From the NCBI RefSeq assembly GCF_016461715.1, contig NZ_JAEMUI010000009.1, positions 62,001 to 126,000 of the forward strand: 64,000 nt of DNA. Direction: 5' to 3'. Numbering within the stretch: the stretch's first letter is position 1; every line of letters begins with the position of its first letter. The notes under the pieces are model-generated. The model ran no database searches. It was not told the DNA's origin and worked only from the letters and a program-made list of their open reading frames with translations. Position numbers and translations under genes: made by a program. Shown piece by piece: positions 1 to 10,452 of this stretch. The DNA is from Marinomonas spartinae. Its GTDB lineage: Bacteria > Pseudomonadota > Gammaproteobacteria > Pseudomonadales > Marinomonadaceae.

Positions 1-795
1 CACATCGCTCAAAGGCGTTGGATTTTCTAACGGGTCGGCACTATTTGATCCATACCAGCCCCCACCATTGGTTCCTAGTTGTTTAATCGCTACCATGGCA
101 GAAACAGGGCCAACAGGAATCGTTTGCGATGACATGGATGATTGTGTATCCAGCGTCTGGACGTGCTGCGCACCGAAAAAAGTACTCGGCACACCTTGCC
201 AAGCAAGCAAGAGCGCAACAATAAGAGACAAAGGCAGAAAGACACGCACTACGCCACGAACCACATCAACATAATAATTACCAAGGTCCCGTTCTTCTCC
301 TTCTTTGGCTGTCTTATTATTCTTACCACCTATCATGCCACGTAATACAGCCACGCAAATCGCCAACCCCATCGCCGGCGAAACAAATTGTAGCGTCACA
401 ATAAGAAAACCTTGGGAAAGATAAGAAAGCTGAGCTTGACCTGCATAATGCTGCTGATTGGTATTGGTAATAAATGATATAGCGGTATGAAATGCCACAT
501 CCCAGGAAAGGGGCCCAATATGATCAGGATTAAACGGCAGTACTTGCTGGAATTTAAGAAGCAAAAACGCCACGACACCTAAAATCAGGTTGCTCATCAA
601 AAATGCCATACCGTAGGTACGCCACGTCATGGACTCATTTGGATTCACTCTCATCAGGCGATATAGAACTGATTCAATAGGAGAGAAAAAACCATCGGTT
701 ATGTGTTTTTGCCCAGAAAACACTCCTGTCATATAGGATCCTAGTGGAATGGCCAACGCCACGGCAATTAGGCAGATCAGCACAATTTCAAACAT
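1..795 (-). CDS. kdpA: Potassium-transporting ATPase subunit KdpA (3' part cut by window edge)
   Basis: The first 265 residues of KdpA, the K+-binding channel-like subunit of the KdpFABC high-affinity potassium pump in the inner membrane. The start MFEIVLICLIAVALAIPLGS is typical, and a selectivity-filter motif GTNGGGWYGSNSADPLENPT lies near residues 240-260. The reading frame is open to base 1, so roughly the second half is missing. It follows kdpF by 12 bases in the same direction, so this is the front of a kdp operon with kdpB and kdpC expected beyond the left edge. The filter reads GGGWYGSN, against the more common GGGFFNAN; such variation is tolerated in the family. Confidence 0.95.
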   Translation of the reverse strand, partial: MFEIVLICLIAVALAIPLGSYMTGVFSGQKHITDGFFSPIESVLYRLMRVNPNESMTWRTYGMAFLMSNLILGVVAFLLLKFQQVLPFNPDHIGPLSWDVAFHTAISFITNTNQQHYAGQAQLSYLSQGFLIVTLQFVSPAMGLAICVAVLRGMIGGKNNKTAKEGEERDLGNYYVDVVRGVVRVFLPLSLIVALLLAWQGVPSTFFGAQHVQTLDTQSSMSSQTIPVGPVSAMVAIKQLGTNGGGWYGSNSADPLENPTPLSDV

Positions 796-807
796 AATCT
801 TGCCCCC

Positions 808-888
808 CTAAAACTTTTCTGGTGCAAACATTGCCACCATCAGATAAATAAAAAGCACAATGGATAGTACCAGCAGTAACCACGCCAT
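808..888 (-). CDS. kdpF: K+-transporting ATPase small subunit KdpF (26 residues)
   Basis: A 26-residue single-span membrane peptide, MAWLLLVLSIVLFIYLMVAM followed by FAPEKF. KdpF stabilises the KdpABC complex in the membrane. The length, one transmembrane helix and position directly before kdpA match the family. The start is chosen because AGGAGACAGAAG lies immediately before this ATG; a longer open frame continues upstream to about 1005 but has no Shine-Dalgarno and is not KdpF-like. Confidence 0.88.
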   Translation of the reverse strand: MAWLLLVLSIVLFIYLMVAMFAPEKF

Positions 889-945
889 CTTCTGTCTCCT
901 CATGGATGTAGTAGGTAAGGAGACAATAGAGATGAGCGGCGTAAA

Positions 946-961
946 ATATCTAGATAGATAT
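946..961. promoter_or_regulatory. Inverted repeat upstream of kdpFA
   Basis: A perfect inverted repeat, arms ATATCTA and TAGATAT with a 2-base spacer, 58 bases upstream of the kdpF start. It lies where an operator could sit for the kdp operon. It does not resemble the known E. coli KdpE site, so the binding protein is unknown and the role is only suggested. Confidence 0.3.
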
Positions 962-1064
962 ATTGAGAAGGCGTAAAAAATCCATAAAGACTGACATAGC
1001 ATCAAGCTTTATTGGCACTGAATAGAGCGTTTATTGAAGAGGCTTATAGAACAAAATAGAAAAC

Positions 1065-1104
1065 AAAAAAGCGCTTCTTAGGACAAGACAAACAAAAGCG
1101 CTTT
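1065..1104 (-). terminator. Rho-independent terminator of the DUF2786-like gene
   Basis: On the minus strand a 9-bp stem, AAAGCGCTT pairing with AAGCGCTTT, encloses a loop of about 19 bases and is followed by a T run. It lies just after the gene ending at 1142 and separates it from kdpF. Confidence 0.75.
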
Positions 1105-1141
1105 CACTGCTGTAAATATCGTAGAGAGCATCACGAACACC

Positions 1142-2968
1142 TTAATAGGTTTTCTTATTTTTGCTCTTATCAGACGATTTAGCTGGTGCCTGAACTGAAT
1201 GTTGAACGTATTCTTCTAAAATACCAGCGGTAAAGGCTTCGCGCTCAGAAAGAGACGAAATACTCTCCGCCTCCCAGTTAATCAGACGGATGAATACCGA
1301 ATACTTTTTGATGTATTCATAACCTATGTCTCGAACACTGATACCGTGGCTACCCATCAAATGTATCACTTGTTCTAGATTTTTTTGGGTTTCAAATTGC
1401 CCCCCTTCGTTTGCAGCAATCAACAACCGCTGAATGTGTTGAATGGGGTTTTCAGAAGCTTTAGATTCCTTTTTTACCGCGCTGGCGGTCAAAAACTTAT
1501 CCAGCATTTCTTCGGTGTATAACTCTCGCTGATGAATGTCTTCGATTTGTGCTGTTTCTCGCTCCAGAAGACGAATAAACAGGCTTTTGTTTTTAATGTC
1601 GGAAAACTCTAAATCTTTTAAGGACAAGCCGTTGTCTTGCATAATATCGAGAACAGTCGCGTAGGATTCAGACGACTCAGGACTTGAAGAAACGGCTAAC
1701 GCGAGATGCCGACGCAGCTCGTGCATTATTTTCGCCGCACGGTAATCTTCCTTACGCTGCAAATGCTGTTTAAAAGCCTCAACATGCTGATTAAGCGACT
1801 GCGTCAGCGACTCAAAACCATGCAATGCTTCTTGCTCATCCCGCAGGCTGGACAAGCGAATACGCGCTCGTTCTTGCTCCCATGCTTCATGCGCTTTGGC
1901 ACGAGCTTGAAACGCTCGCTCCATAGCCTCTTCAAAACTTCGCTCAATGCGTGCGCGCTCAGCTCGTTCCAGTAACTCCTCTTGTTCTTGCTCTAACCGA
2001 TAGCTCTTTTTGACCTGCAAATTCTCTTCTGCCAATTGCAGCTGCTGTTTAAGAGCGTCCATCTGAGACTGTACCTTGGCTTCATCAAAATCCGCCAAGC
2101 GCTCATAAATCTTAGACCAATACCTGTCATCGGAAAAAGGGATGGCTGGATCACTGGTTGAATATTGGGTTCTCAGGGTATCAGCGAACTCCTGTGTGTT
2201 AGGACGAAACGCTTGTGCAGCATTAATGACATTGTCAGATGACATGGTTCCAGACGTCACATTGACGCTTGATATAATCGATTCATTCGAATTAGACATA
2301 GGTTGTTCAGTATCCAGGTGAAGATTGTCCATCGGTTCCGCTACTTTTTCATTAGAGACTGTACTTTTATCATCAGTTTCATACTGCTGTACTGATTCAT
2401 TTGGCTCAACTGCTTGGCTTTGTTCTACTGACTGAGTTTGGTTTGATTCTGTACTTGCAACAGGCGCCTCCTCTTCACTGTTAGTCTCAGTATCAGCATT
2501 TGACACTTCGGGTTTAGAATCGTCTTCATCCAGACCCTTTTCCACTCCAGCTTGATTGCCATATGAGTGTTTAACGGCTTCAGAAAAAGGGTCCTCATTC
2601 GATGAGTGAGCTTGCTCAACCAACCCTTCTTCGATGTCATCTAAAATTGTCCTGACCGATGCATAAGCTTTACTCGGATCCACCGTCTTTTCACTGAAAC
2701 GACGTTGATAGACTGACTCCTGAAACACAGGTTTAGCTGGCACTTCTTTTGTGTGTCTTGGCGCCGCCCCTCCCCAACTAACACGGTACAACATACTGGT
2801 ATCACACAATTGCAGAATAGGTAATTCACGCTGCAGTATAGAATATTGTCGAATTAAAGATTCCGCATGACGAAGCGCAACAACGGATTCACTAGAGTTT
2901 GTAGAAGTCGCTAAATTAAGCAACTTAACAACCTTACTAATGGCCTTCTTTCTTCTACGTATATTCAT
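1142..2968 (-). CDS. DUF2786-like repeat protein with acidic linker and coiled coil
   Basis: A 608-residue protein of unknown function. The N-terminus (about residues 8-47, with KVVKLLNLATSTNSSESV) resembles the DUF2786 pattern of LL-LA, then clustered E/A residues, then A..LI...G/S. Two further copies of a similar pattern lie in the C-terminal third (LRRHLALAVSSSPESSES... and IQRLLIAANEGGQFETQ..., each ending in NGLS/HGIS + KDL/RDI). Between them are an acidic Ser/Glu/Gln-rich low-complexity stretch (roughly 130-250) and a long Arg/Glu/Gln coiled coil (roughly 290-400). An open frame extends to 3034 and overlaps the HIT gene, but AGGAAAGG lies 8 bases before the ATG at 2968 and none before 3034, so the shorter start is preferred. 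Probably co-transcribed with the HIT gene. Function not assigned. Confidence 0.6.
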   Translation of the reverse strand: MNIRRRKKAISKVVKLLNLATSTNSSESVVALRHAESLIRQYSILQRELPILQLCDTSMLYRVSWGGAAPRHTKEVPAKPVFQESVYQRRFSEKTVDPSKAYASVRTILDDIEEGLVEQAHSSNEDPFSEAVKHSYGNQAGVEKGLDEDDSKPEVSNADTETNSEEEAPVASTESNQTQSVEQSQAVEPNESVQQYETDDKSTVSNEKVAEPMDNLHLDTEQPMSNSNESIISSVNVTSGTMSSDNVINAAQAFRPNTQEFADTLRTQYSTSDPAIPFSDDRYWSKIYERLADFDEAKVQSQMDALKQQLQLAEENLQVKKSYRLEQEQEELLERAERARIERSFEEAMERAFQARAKAHEAWEQERARIRLSSLRDEQEALHGFESLTQSLNQHVEAFKQHLQRKEDYRAAKIMHELRRHLALAVSSSPESSESYATVLDIMQDNGLSLKDLEFSDIKNKSLFIRLLERETAQIEDIHQRELYTEEMLDKFLTASAVKKESKASENPIQHIQRLLIAANEGGQFETQKNLEQVIHLMGSHGISVRDIGYEYIKKYSVFIRLINWEAESISSLSEREAFTAGILEEYVQHSVQAPAKSSDKSKNKKTY

Positions 2969-3008
2969 ACAAATTGCCTTTCCTATGTCTGCCAGTGTCG
3001 TCCGTTCG

Positions 3009-3452
3009 TTAATAATACAGTTCGGCATCGCCATCGGGTAGTGTCAAATCATCTGACAATAGCGATCTAACCTTTTGCAAAATACTCACCAACTCTTCTT
3101 GAGAATACGCAATGGCAGGCAGTTTCCCCCAAACTGGCTCAGGCCAACAGGCATCATCTTCAAACCTAACAATGTGGTGATAGTGAAGCTGTGTCACTTT
3201 GTTACCAATCGCTGCAATATTGAGTTTGTCTGCGGAAAAAGCATCGTGCAACGTTTCGCTTAACAGGCAGCTTTCTGCCATTAACATGCTGCGGTCCTCT
3301 TCAACCAATTGATATATTTCACTAATACCATTGCGTTGTGGCACCAGTATAAACCAGGGATACTGACGATCATTGATAAGTCGCACCTGGCAAAGTGGCA
3401 AATAACCGATCAAGATAGAATCGCGTTCTAGAGTGGGATTTAACTCAAACAT
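3009..3452 (-). CDS. HIT-family protein (nucleotide hydrolase/transferase-like)
   Basis: A 147-residue protein with the histidine-triad signature near its middle (QLHYHHIVR: His-x-His-His arrangement), preceded by a WFILVPQR strand typical of this proteobacterial HIT subgroup. HIT proteins hydrolyse or transfer nucleotide monophosphate groups; the physiological substrate of this branch is not known. The start is set at the second ATG because TAGGAA lies 7-10 bases before it, whereas it abuts the first ATG (3461). The gene ends 40 bases before the preferred start of the DUF2786-like gene and likely heads a two-gene unit. Confidence 0.8.
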   Translation of the reverse strand: MFELNPTLERDSILIGYLPLCQVRLINDRQYPWFILVPQRNGISEIYQLVEEDRSMLMAESCLLSETLHDAFSADKLNIAAIGNKVTQLHYHHIVRFEDDACWPEPVWGKLPAIAYSQEELVSILQKVRSLLSDDLTLPDGDAELYY

Positions 3453-3536
3453 CTTATACATTCCTATTTACATCAAAGCCTTTCATAAGCACTATAGCAC
3501 TCCTACATTAAAATCACCCAAAGACTTGGAGTCAGC

Positions 3537-4406
3537 ATGACTGATATGCAATGTGTTTTGGACGTACAAGCCAAATTAGCAGAATGCCCACGTTGGGATG
3601 AACACACCCAAACGCTTTATTTTGTTGATATTGATGCTTTCAAATTACACGCATTTAACATTAATGCAAACACCTTAGAAACCCGTCAATTCGATGAAGA
3701 GATTGGTTGCTTCTCTCTTACTGAAAATGGGGGCTTCATTGCCGCCTTTCGATCTGGTGTATACCAATTTGATGATTTCAATGGGCCATTGAATACCTAT
3801 TGGCTGGCGACCTATGATCAGAATACAACACGTTTTAATGATGGTCGATGTGATGCAAAAGGACGCTTTCTTGCCGGCACCATGTATAGCCCAAAAGATG
3901 CATTTAAGGGAGCATTGCATCAATTTACCAACGGCAAACAAACTGTTATTGATCAGGCTGCTTGGACATCTAATGGCCTAGCCTTCTCACCTGACAACAA
4001 AATCATGTATTATTCCGACACGCCGAATCATATCGTCTATCAATTTGATTATGACCTTGAGACTGGGCAAGCCACCAATAAACGAACCTTTATTGAGTTC
4101 CCCCGTGGCAATGGACGCCCTGATGGGGCTGCTGTCGATAGCGAAGGCAATTATTGGTCAGCCCTGTATCAAGGTCAACGAGTGGTAAAAATCAGCCCTG
4201 AAGGGAAGATTTTAAAAGAATATCCTGTTCCAGCCATTTATCCGACCATGGTCGCCTTTGGTGGCCCCGATATGAAAACGCTGTTTGTGAGCACCTGCCG
4301 AAGCGCACAGACCGACGAAGAGTTACAACAATTTCCACAGGCTGGCGGTATTTTTGCCATTGATGTGGACATTGCAGGCTTAACTGAGCCACGCTTTGCT
4401 GGCTAA
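3537..4406 (+). CDS. SMP-30/gluconolactonase family sugar lactonase
   Basis: A 289-residue six-bladed beta-propeller of the SMP-30/regucalcin/gluconolactonase family. Diagnostic motifs are the early CPRWDE (metal-ligand Glu), FNDGRCDAKGRFLAGTM (Asn and the NDG turn), TSNGLAFSPD and RPDGAAVDSEGNYW. Members are divalent-metal lactonases acting on sugar acids. The substrate is not shown by context: the gene stands alone, divergent from the HIT gene, with a GGAG ribosome site before the ATG. No signal peptide, so cytoplasmic. Confidence 0.88.
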   Translation: MTDMQCVLDVQAKLAECPRWDEHTQTLYFVDIDAFKLHAFNINANTLETRQFDEEIGCFSLTENGGFIAAFRSGVYQFDDFNGPLNTYWLATYDQNTTRFNDGRCDAKGRFLAGTMYSPKDAFKGALHQFTNGKQTVIDQAAWTSNGLAFSPDNKIMYYSDTPNHIVYQFDYDLETGQATNKRTFIEFPRGNGRPDGAAVDSEGNYWSALYQGQRVVKISPEGKILKEYPVPAIYPTMVAFGGPDMKTLFVSTCRSAQTDEELQQFPQAGGIFAIDVDIAGLTEPRFAG

Positions 4407-4441
4407 GACATTAACTTTTATAAGACATAGACTCTATTATC

Positions 4442-6169
4442 ATGCGCGCAAGCAACTATTTATTTTCTACATTACGTGACACTCCAACCGACGCTGTTGT
4501 TACCAGCCACCAATTGATGGTTCGTGCTGGCATGATCCGCCAAGTTTCTAAAGGTTTATATACTTGGCTACCAACTGGCGTGAAAGTTTTCCGCAAAGTG
4601 GAAAGCATCGTACGCGACGAAATGCAAAAAGCCGGTGCTCTTGAAGTGATTATGCCGGGGGTACAACCTGCGGAGCTTTGGCAAGAATCTGGCCGTTGGC
4701 AAAAATATGGTCCTGAGTTACTTCGTCTTGTAGACCGCCATGGTCGTGATTACTGTTTGGGACCTACTCACGAAGAAGTCATTACGGAACTTGCTCGCAA
4801 TGAACTCACCAGTTACAAACAATTGCCTGTTAACTTCTTCCAAATTCAAACTAAATTCCGTGATGAAGTCCGCCCTCGTTTTGGTGTTATGCGTTCACGC
4901 GAGTTCAGCATGAAAGACGCGTATTCATTCCATATCAGCCCAGAGTCGTTGCAAGAGACATACGATGTCATGCATAAAGCGTACTGCAACGTCTTTGATC
5001 GTATTGGTTTGGATTACCGCCCTGTTCGCGCAGACACTGGCAGTATTGGTGGTGCATACTCCCACGAATTCCACGTTTTAGCGGATTCCGGTGAAGACGA
5101 CATAGCTTTCAGTGATGAGTCCGATTTTGCTGCGAATGTTGAACTTGCAGAAGCGGTTACACTAAAAGAAAAAGCCGATCCAGCCACCCAGGATATGACA
5201 GAAGTCTTTACGCCTGACTGCAAAACCATTCAGAAAGTGGCTGAGTTTCTAAAGCTGGATGTCACTCAAACAGTAAAAACCATGCTGGTTAAAGGCATCG
5301 ACGAAAACGAAGTAAGTACCATTGTGGCCTTGGTTCTTCGTGGTGACCACAATATTAATGAACTGAAAGTTGAGAAACTAAAGGGCATTGTTGCTCCATT
5401 CGAATTTGCCAGCGAAGAAGATATTCTCAACAAAATTGGCTGTGCCCCCGGCTCTATCGGCCCACAAGGTTTAAAAGAGAAAGGGATTCGCATTATTGTC
5501 GACCGCTCAGCCGCCGTGATGTCCGATTTCTGTGCTGGTGCCAACAAAGACGACTACCACGTCACTGGCTTAAACTGGGAAAGAGATTGCTCTGATTTTG
5601 AAGTGGCTGATCTACGCAACGTTGTGGAAGGCGACCCTTCTCCTGATGGCAAAGGAAAAGTCGTTATTAAACGCGGCATTGAAGTGGGTCATATTTTCCA
5701 ACTGGGTCAACAGTACGCAGAAGCCTTAAAAGCCACCGTGTTAGATGAAAATGGTAAAGCCCAAATCATGCACATGGGTTGTTATGGCATTGGTGTGTCT
5801 CGTATCGTGGCGGCAGCCATCGAACAAAACTTTGATGACAAAGGCATCCTTTGGCCAGAGAGCATCGCGCCATTCAGTGTTGCTATTATTGCGATGAACT
5901 ACGACAAATCCGAAGCCGTACGTGAAGAGTGCGAGCGCTTATACACCGAACTGACGGCAAAAGGAATTGATGTCCTTCTGGATGACCGCAAAGAACGCCC
6001 TGGTGTTAAGTTTGCTGACTGTGAATTGCTCGGTATTCCACATCGCCTAGTAGTGGGCGACAAAGGCCTTGCAAATGGCACGCTAGAATACAAACATCGC
6101 TCTAAAGGCGATAACCAAGACATCGCGCAAGCTGATGCAGTGGACTTTATTGTTAAGCAACAAGCTTAA
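4442..6169 (+). CDS. proS: Prolyl-tRNA synthetase
   Basis: A 575-residue bacterial-type ProRS that charges tRNA-Pro. Class II motifs are visible: motif 1 region ([13 protein letters not shown]), motif 2 ([21 protein letters not shown], two pieces) and motif 3 ([14 protein letters not shown]). The editing (INS) domain sits between motifs 2 and 3 at about residues 225-405, as expected for the long E. coli type. The C-terminal anticodon-binding domain contains [15 protein letters not shown]. The gene starts 35 bases after the lactonase gene. Confidence 0.98.
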   Translation: MRASNYLFSTLRDTPTDAVVTSHQLMVRAGMIRQVSKGLYTWLPTGVKVFRKVESIVRDEMQKAGALEVIMPGVQPAELWQESGRWQKYGPELLRLVDRHGRDYCLGPTHEEVITELARNELTSYKQLPVNFFQIQTKFRDEVRPRFGVMRSREFSMKDAYSFHISPESLQETYDVMHKAYCNVFDRIGLDYRPVRADTGSIGGAYSHEFHVLADSGEDDIAFSDESDFAANVELAEAVTLKEKADPATQDMTEVFTPDCKTIQKVAEFLKLDVTQTVKTMLVKGIDENEVSTIVALVLRGDHNINELKVEKLKGIVAPFEFASEEDILNKIGCAPGSIGPQGLKEKGIRIIVDRSAAVMSDFCAGANKDDYHVTGLNWERDCSDFEVADLRNVVEGDPSPDGKGKVVIKRGIEVGHIFQLGQQYAEALKATVLDENGKAQIMHMGCYGIGVSRIVAAAIEQNFDDKGILWPESIAPFSVAIIAMNYDKSEAVREECERLYTELTAKGIDVLLDDRKERPGVKFADCELLGIPHRLVVGDKGLANGTLEYKHRSKGDNQDIAQADAVDFIVKQQA

Positions 6170-6174
6170 CCCTT

Positions 6175-6207
6175 ATAAGCCGCCTAGTGACAAGTTAGGC
6201 GGCTTAT
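6175..6207 (+). terminator. Putative proS terminator hairpin
   Basis: ATAAGCCGCCTA pairs with TTAGGCGGCTTAT across an 8-base loop, directly after the proS stop. The T tail is weak (CTCTCC follows), so termination may be partial. Confidence 0.6.
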
Positions 6208-6243
6208 CTCTCCTAATATAGCACGACAAATAAAGGAAGCAGC

Positions 6244-6585
6244 ATGACGACCATTTACCATAACCCTCGTTGTTCCAAATCCCGACAAACACTTGCTTTA
6301 CTCGAAGAAAATGGCATTCAACCCGAAGTGCGCTTATACCTACAAGATGTACCGAGCATCGCTGAGATCAAAGAATTGATTAAACAGCTTGCTCTTTCCC
6401 CTATCGAGTTGATGCGTACAAAAGAAGCCTTGTACAAAGAACTTGGTTTATCCAAAGAATCGACGGACGAAGAGCGTATCCAAGCCATGCACAACAATCC
6501 GAGTCTAATCGAACGTCCTATCGTCATCCACAACGGCAAAGCAAAGATTGGACGCCCACCCGAGCAAGTGCTGGAATTATTCTAA
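6244..6585 (+). CDS. arsC: Glutaredoxin-dependent arsenate reductase ArsC
   Basis: A 113-residue thioredoxin-fold protein of the ArsC family, which reduces arsenate to arsenite with glutaredoxin. The active-site Cys10 lies in YHNPRCSKSRQTL, and the conserved arginines are in LMRTKEALYKELGL and in IERPIVIHNGKAKIGRPPE. AAAGGAAG precedes the ATG. No arsB or arsR is nearby; the partner is the flavodoxin-like gene, whose ATG overlaps this stop (TAATG). This arsC-wrbA pair may act in general redox metabolism rather than in arsenic export. Confidence 0.9.
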   Translation: MTTIYHNPRCSKSRQTLALLEENGIQPEVRLYLQDVPSIAEIKELIKQLALSPIELMRTKEALYKELGLSKESTDEERIQAMHNNPSLIERPIVIHNGKAKIGRPPEQVLELF

Positions 6586-7184
6586 TGGGTACCCCCTATG
6601 TTTTAATTTTGTTTTACAGTAAGCATGGTTCAATTGCCGAAATGGCCAAACACATTGCCAGAGGCGTCAACAGTGTTGGTGGTATTGAAGCCAAAGTCCG
6701 TCAGGTTCCCAATGTGTCTGAGACCTGCGAAGCCACCGCACCCGAAATACCAGACGAAGGCTCTCCCTATGTTACATTAGACGAGTTGGCAGAGTGCTCT
6801 GGTCTGGCAATTGGCTCGCCTTCTTATTTTGGTGCCATCGCTGCGCCACTTAAACACTTTATCGATCAAACCTCCATGCTTTGGCTGACAGGCCGTTTGA
6901 TCGATAAACCCGCCTGTGGGTTTACTAGTGCGAGCAGCATGCATGGTGGTCATGAGCAGTGCCTTCATTCCATGATGACACCCCTTTTGCATCATGGCAT
7001 GGTTTGGGCTGGTTTACCCTACAACAATAAAGCGCTCCTCAGTACCACTGCAGGAGGAACGCCTTATGGTGCAAGCCACCTTGCTAGCAAGACGAACGAA
7101 CATCAGCTGACAAATGATGAAAAGTCTTTATGTGAAGCACAAGGTAAACGCATTGCTGAGCTGACTATAAAACTGGGCAAATAG
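6585..7184 (+). CDS. wrbA: WrbA-family NAD(P)H:quinone oxidoreductase
   Basis: A 199-residue flavodoxin-fold protein. The FMN phosphate loop is FYSKHGSIAEMA near the N-terminus, followed by GSPSYFGAIAAPLKHFID and the WrbA-type HGGHEQCLHSMMTPLLHHGM, which helps to bind the flavin and quinone. WrbA enzymes carry out two-electron quinone reduction. Translationally coupled to arsC by a TAATG overlap, with a shared terminator downstream. Confidence 0.92.
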   Translation: MGTPYVLILFYSKHGSIAEMAKHIARGVNSVGGIEAKVRQVPNVSETCEATAPEIPDEGSPYVTLDELAECSGLAIGSPSYFGAIAAPLKHFIDQTSMLWLTGRLIDKPACGFTSASSMHGGHEQCLHSMMTPLLHHGMVWAGLPYNNKALLSTTAGGTPYGASHLASKTNEHQLTNDEKSLCEAQGKRIAELTIKLGK

Positions 7185-7217
7185 TCCCTTTTATTCCTCA
7201 TTTCAAAATCGCTCAAT

Positions 7218-7256
7218 AAAAAGGCGAAGTGACATTGACTATCACTCCGCCTTTTT
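7218..7256. terminator. Bidirectional terminator between wrbA and cysB
   Basis: AAAAAGGCG and AGTGA pair with TCACT and CGCCTTTTT around a short loop. The A run on one side and T run on the other suit termination of both converging genes. Confidence 0.8.
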
Positions 7257-7296
7257 CCTTTTACTTGTCCCATCATTGCCTAGATATATTAGATGC

Positions 7297-8379
<1,083 letters not shown>

Positions 8380-9141
8380 ATGGATTTTATTTGGTATATT
8401 TTAGCAGGCTCCGTTGTAGGGCTTGCCATTGGCATCACGGGAGTGGGCGGTGGATCACTTATGACGCCACTTTTACTACTCTTTGGTTTTCCTCCCCATA
8501 TTGCCATTGGCACGGATCTTATGTATGCAGGGATTGCCAAAAGCACCGGCGTCTACTTACATGCCAAAAAGGGCAATGTGAATTGGCGTATTGTTGGCGC
8601 TATGGCAGCAGGCAGTTTACCAACCTCACTTGTCACTATATGGTTACTGTCCCAGTTTGACAAGCCAGATAACTATCAACACATCTTAACCACAACCTTA
8701 GGGTTAATGCTGTTAATAACAGCTCTTGTCATTATTTTTCGCAGTAAGTTACTAAGCCGCTTTGATTTGCGCTTACCGGAAAGAACCAGCTTGAAACTGA
8801 TTTTTGTTTGCGGCATTGCACTAGGGGTATTAGTAACGCTGACTTCGGTTGGAGCTGGCGCACTAGGGACAGCGATTATGATGATTCTCTTTCCCGTCAT
8901 GCGAGCCAAGAACATCGTTGGTACTGATCTCGCTCACGCTGTGCCACTTACATTGATTGGGGGAATTGGGCACCTACTGCTTGGCAATGTGGACTATACC
9001 CTACTGGCCGGCCTTTTAATTGGCTCCATCCCAGCCATTTACCTTGGCACCTATGCTTCCAGCTATCTTCCCAACAAAGTATTACAGCCCCTTTTAGCCA
9101 CAGCATTAATGGCATTTGGCCTAAAATACCTCTTCTTTTAA
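8380..9141 (+). CDS. TauE/SafE-family sulfite/organosulfonate transporter
   Basis: A 253-residue, very hydrophobic protein with about eight membrane segments. It has the two TauE/SafE repeats: the first starts VVGLAIGITGVGGGSLMTPL, the second IALGVLVTLTSVGAGALGTA. Family members move sulfite, sulfoacetate or related anions across the inner membrane. Being divergent from cysB and near a sulfite reductase, it probably serves sulfur anion transport, though the substrate cannot be read from sequence. Confidence 0.87.
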   Translation: MDFIWYILAGSVVGLAIGITGVGGGSLMTPLLLLFGFPPHIAIGTDLMYAGIAKSTGVYLHAKKGNVNWRIVGAMAAGSLPTSLVTIWLLSQFDKPDNYQHILTTTLGLMLLITALVIIFRSKLLSRFDLRLPERTSLKLIFVCGIALGVLVTLTSVGAGALGTAIMMILFPVMRAKNIVGTDLAHAVPLTLIGGIGHLLLGNVDYTLLAGLLIGSIPAIYLGTYASSYLPNKVLQPLLATALMAFGLKYLFF

Positions 9142-9240
9142 AAAAAGATCCTTAAAATGGGGGGCAATAAGGTTCATAAAAGATGTAAAACACGATAATG
9201 TTCCAACACGTAAAAAAATAGTAACTAGGAATCCCTTGTA

Positions 9241-10314
9241 ATGAGTAATCGACATCTTGAGGACTTAAATATTGCCTCATTCTCTCCTTTAGTCACTCCA
9301 ACAGAACTAAAGGCTGAACTACCTATTAGCGAGTCCGTAAGCAAAGCGATTGCGCAATCTCGTGAAACAATAAAAAACATCATGGATGGTAAAGACCACC
9401 GCCTTGCCATTGTTATAGGTCCCTGCTCTATTCATGATCCAGAAGCCGCCCTTGACTATGCAAGACGCTTGAAAGCATTGGCTGAAAAAGTAGATGACTC
9501 GATTTATATCATCATGCGCGCCTATTTTGAAAAACCAAGAACCACGGTAGGCTGGAAAGGCCTTATTAACGATCCCAACCTTGATGGTACCTTTGATATT
9601 AATAAAGGCTTGCGTATCGGCCGTAAGTTATTAATTGATCTTGCGGAACTTGGCTTGCCATTGGCCACCGAAGCTCTTGACCCCATTTCCCCCCAGTATA
9701 TCCAAGACTTGATCAGCTGGTCAGCCATTGGTGCTCGTACAACCGAATCACAAACGCATCGAGAAATGGCGTCTGGCCTATCTGGCCCTGTAGGCTTTAA
9801 AAATGGTACAGATGGCTCAATGACAGTAGCAATAAATGCGATGCAATCTGTTTCACATCCGCACTCTTTTTTGGGAATTAATGAAGCAGGCCAAGTCACG
9901 GTTGTTAACACCAAAGGGAATGATTACGGACATGTTGTCTTGCGCGGTGGTGGCGGTAAACCCAACTACGAAGCGCAATTTGTCATTGAAGCAGAAGAAG
10001 CGCTTGCCAAAGCCAACCTGAAAGCGAACATCATGGTGGACACATCCCATGAAAACTCCAGTAAAAAACCAGAACGCCAGGTCATTGTCGCCGAAGACGT
10101 TACTCAACAAATTCTCGATGGTAACCAATCCATTATGGGATTAATGATCGAAAGCAACATTGGATGGGGCAACCAAAAAGTCCCTGCAGATAAAAAAGAC
10201 CTCACCTACGGTGTATCCATTACGGATGCCTGTATTGACTGGCAAACATCGGAGAAGACAATCACTGATATGGCCAATGCGTTAAAATCTGTTTTGCCCA
10301 AACGCAAGCGCTAA
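9241..10314 (+). CDS. aroF: 3-deoxy-7-phosphoheptulonate (DAHP) synthase, class I
   Basis: A 357-residue type I DAHP synthase, the first enzyme of the shikimate pathway (phosphoenolpyruvate plus erythrose 4-phosphate). Catalytic segments IGPCSIHDPE, YFEKPRTTVGWKGLINDP, GARTTESQTHREMASGL and VGFKNGTDGS are intact. The LPLATEALDP and LMIESNI segments resemble the tyrosine-sensitive AroF branch of E. coli more than AroG, but feedback specificity is inferred. Monocistronic, with a strong terminator downstream. Confidence 0.93.
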   Translation: MSNRHLEDLNIASFSPLVTPTELKAELPISESVSKAIAQSRETIKNIMDGKDHRLAIVIGPCSIHDPEAALDYARRLKALAEKVDDSIYIIMRAYFEKPRTTVGWKGLINDPNLDGTFDINKGLRIGRKLLIDLAELGLPLATEALDPISPQYIQDLISWSAIGARTTESQTHREMASGLSGPVGFKNGTDGSMTVAINAMQSVSHPHSFLGINEAGQVTVVNTKGNDYGHVVLRGGGGKPNYEAQFVIEAEEALAKANLKANIMVDTSHENSSKKPERQVIVAEDVTQQILDGNQSIMGLMIESNIGWGNQKVPADKKDLTYGVSITDACIDWQTSEKTITDMANALKSVLPKRKR

Positions 10315-10350
10315 TAATTCATACATTCTTCTTCAAGAAACGTAGTTAAA

Positions 10351-10390
10351 ATGCAAAAAGGGACGATAGAAATATCGCCCCTTTTTGCAT
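10351..10390. terminator. Bidirectional terminator between aroF and nfuA
   Basis: ATGCAAAAAGGG plus CGATA pair with TATCG plus CCCTTTTTGCAT around GAAA. The stem is long and flanked by A and T runs, serving both convergent genes. Confidence 0.85.
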
Positions 10391-10452
10391 TTGACTGTCC
10401 TGTGCACTCAACCACAAACACTGACAGGGTGAATTCAGTACAATAACAATGG

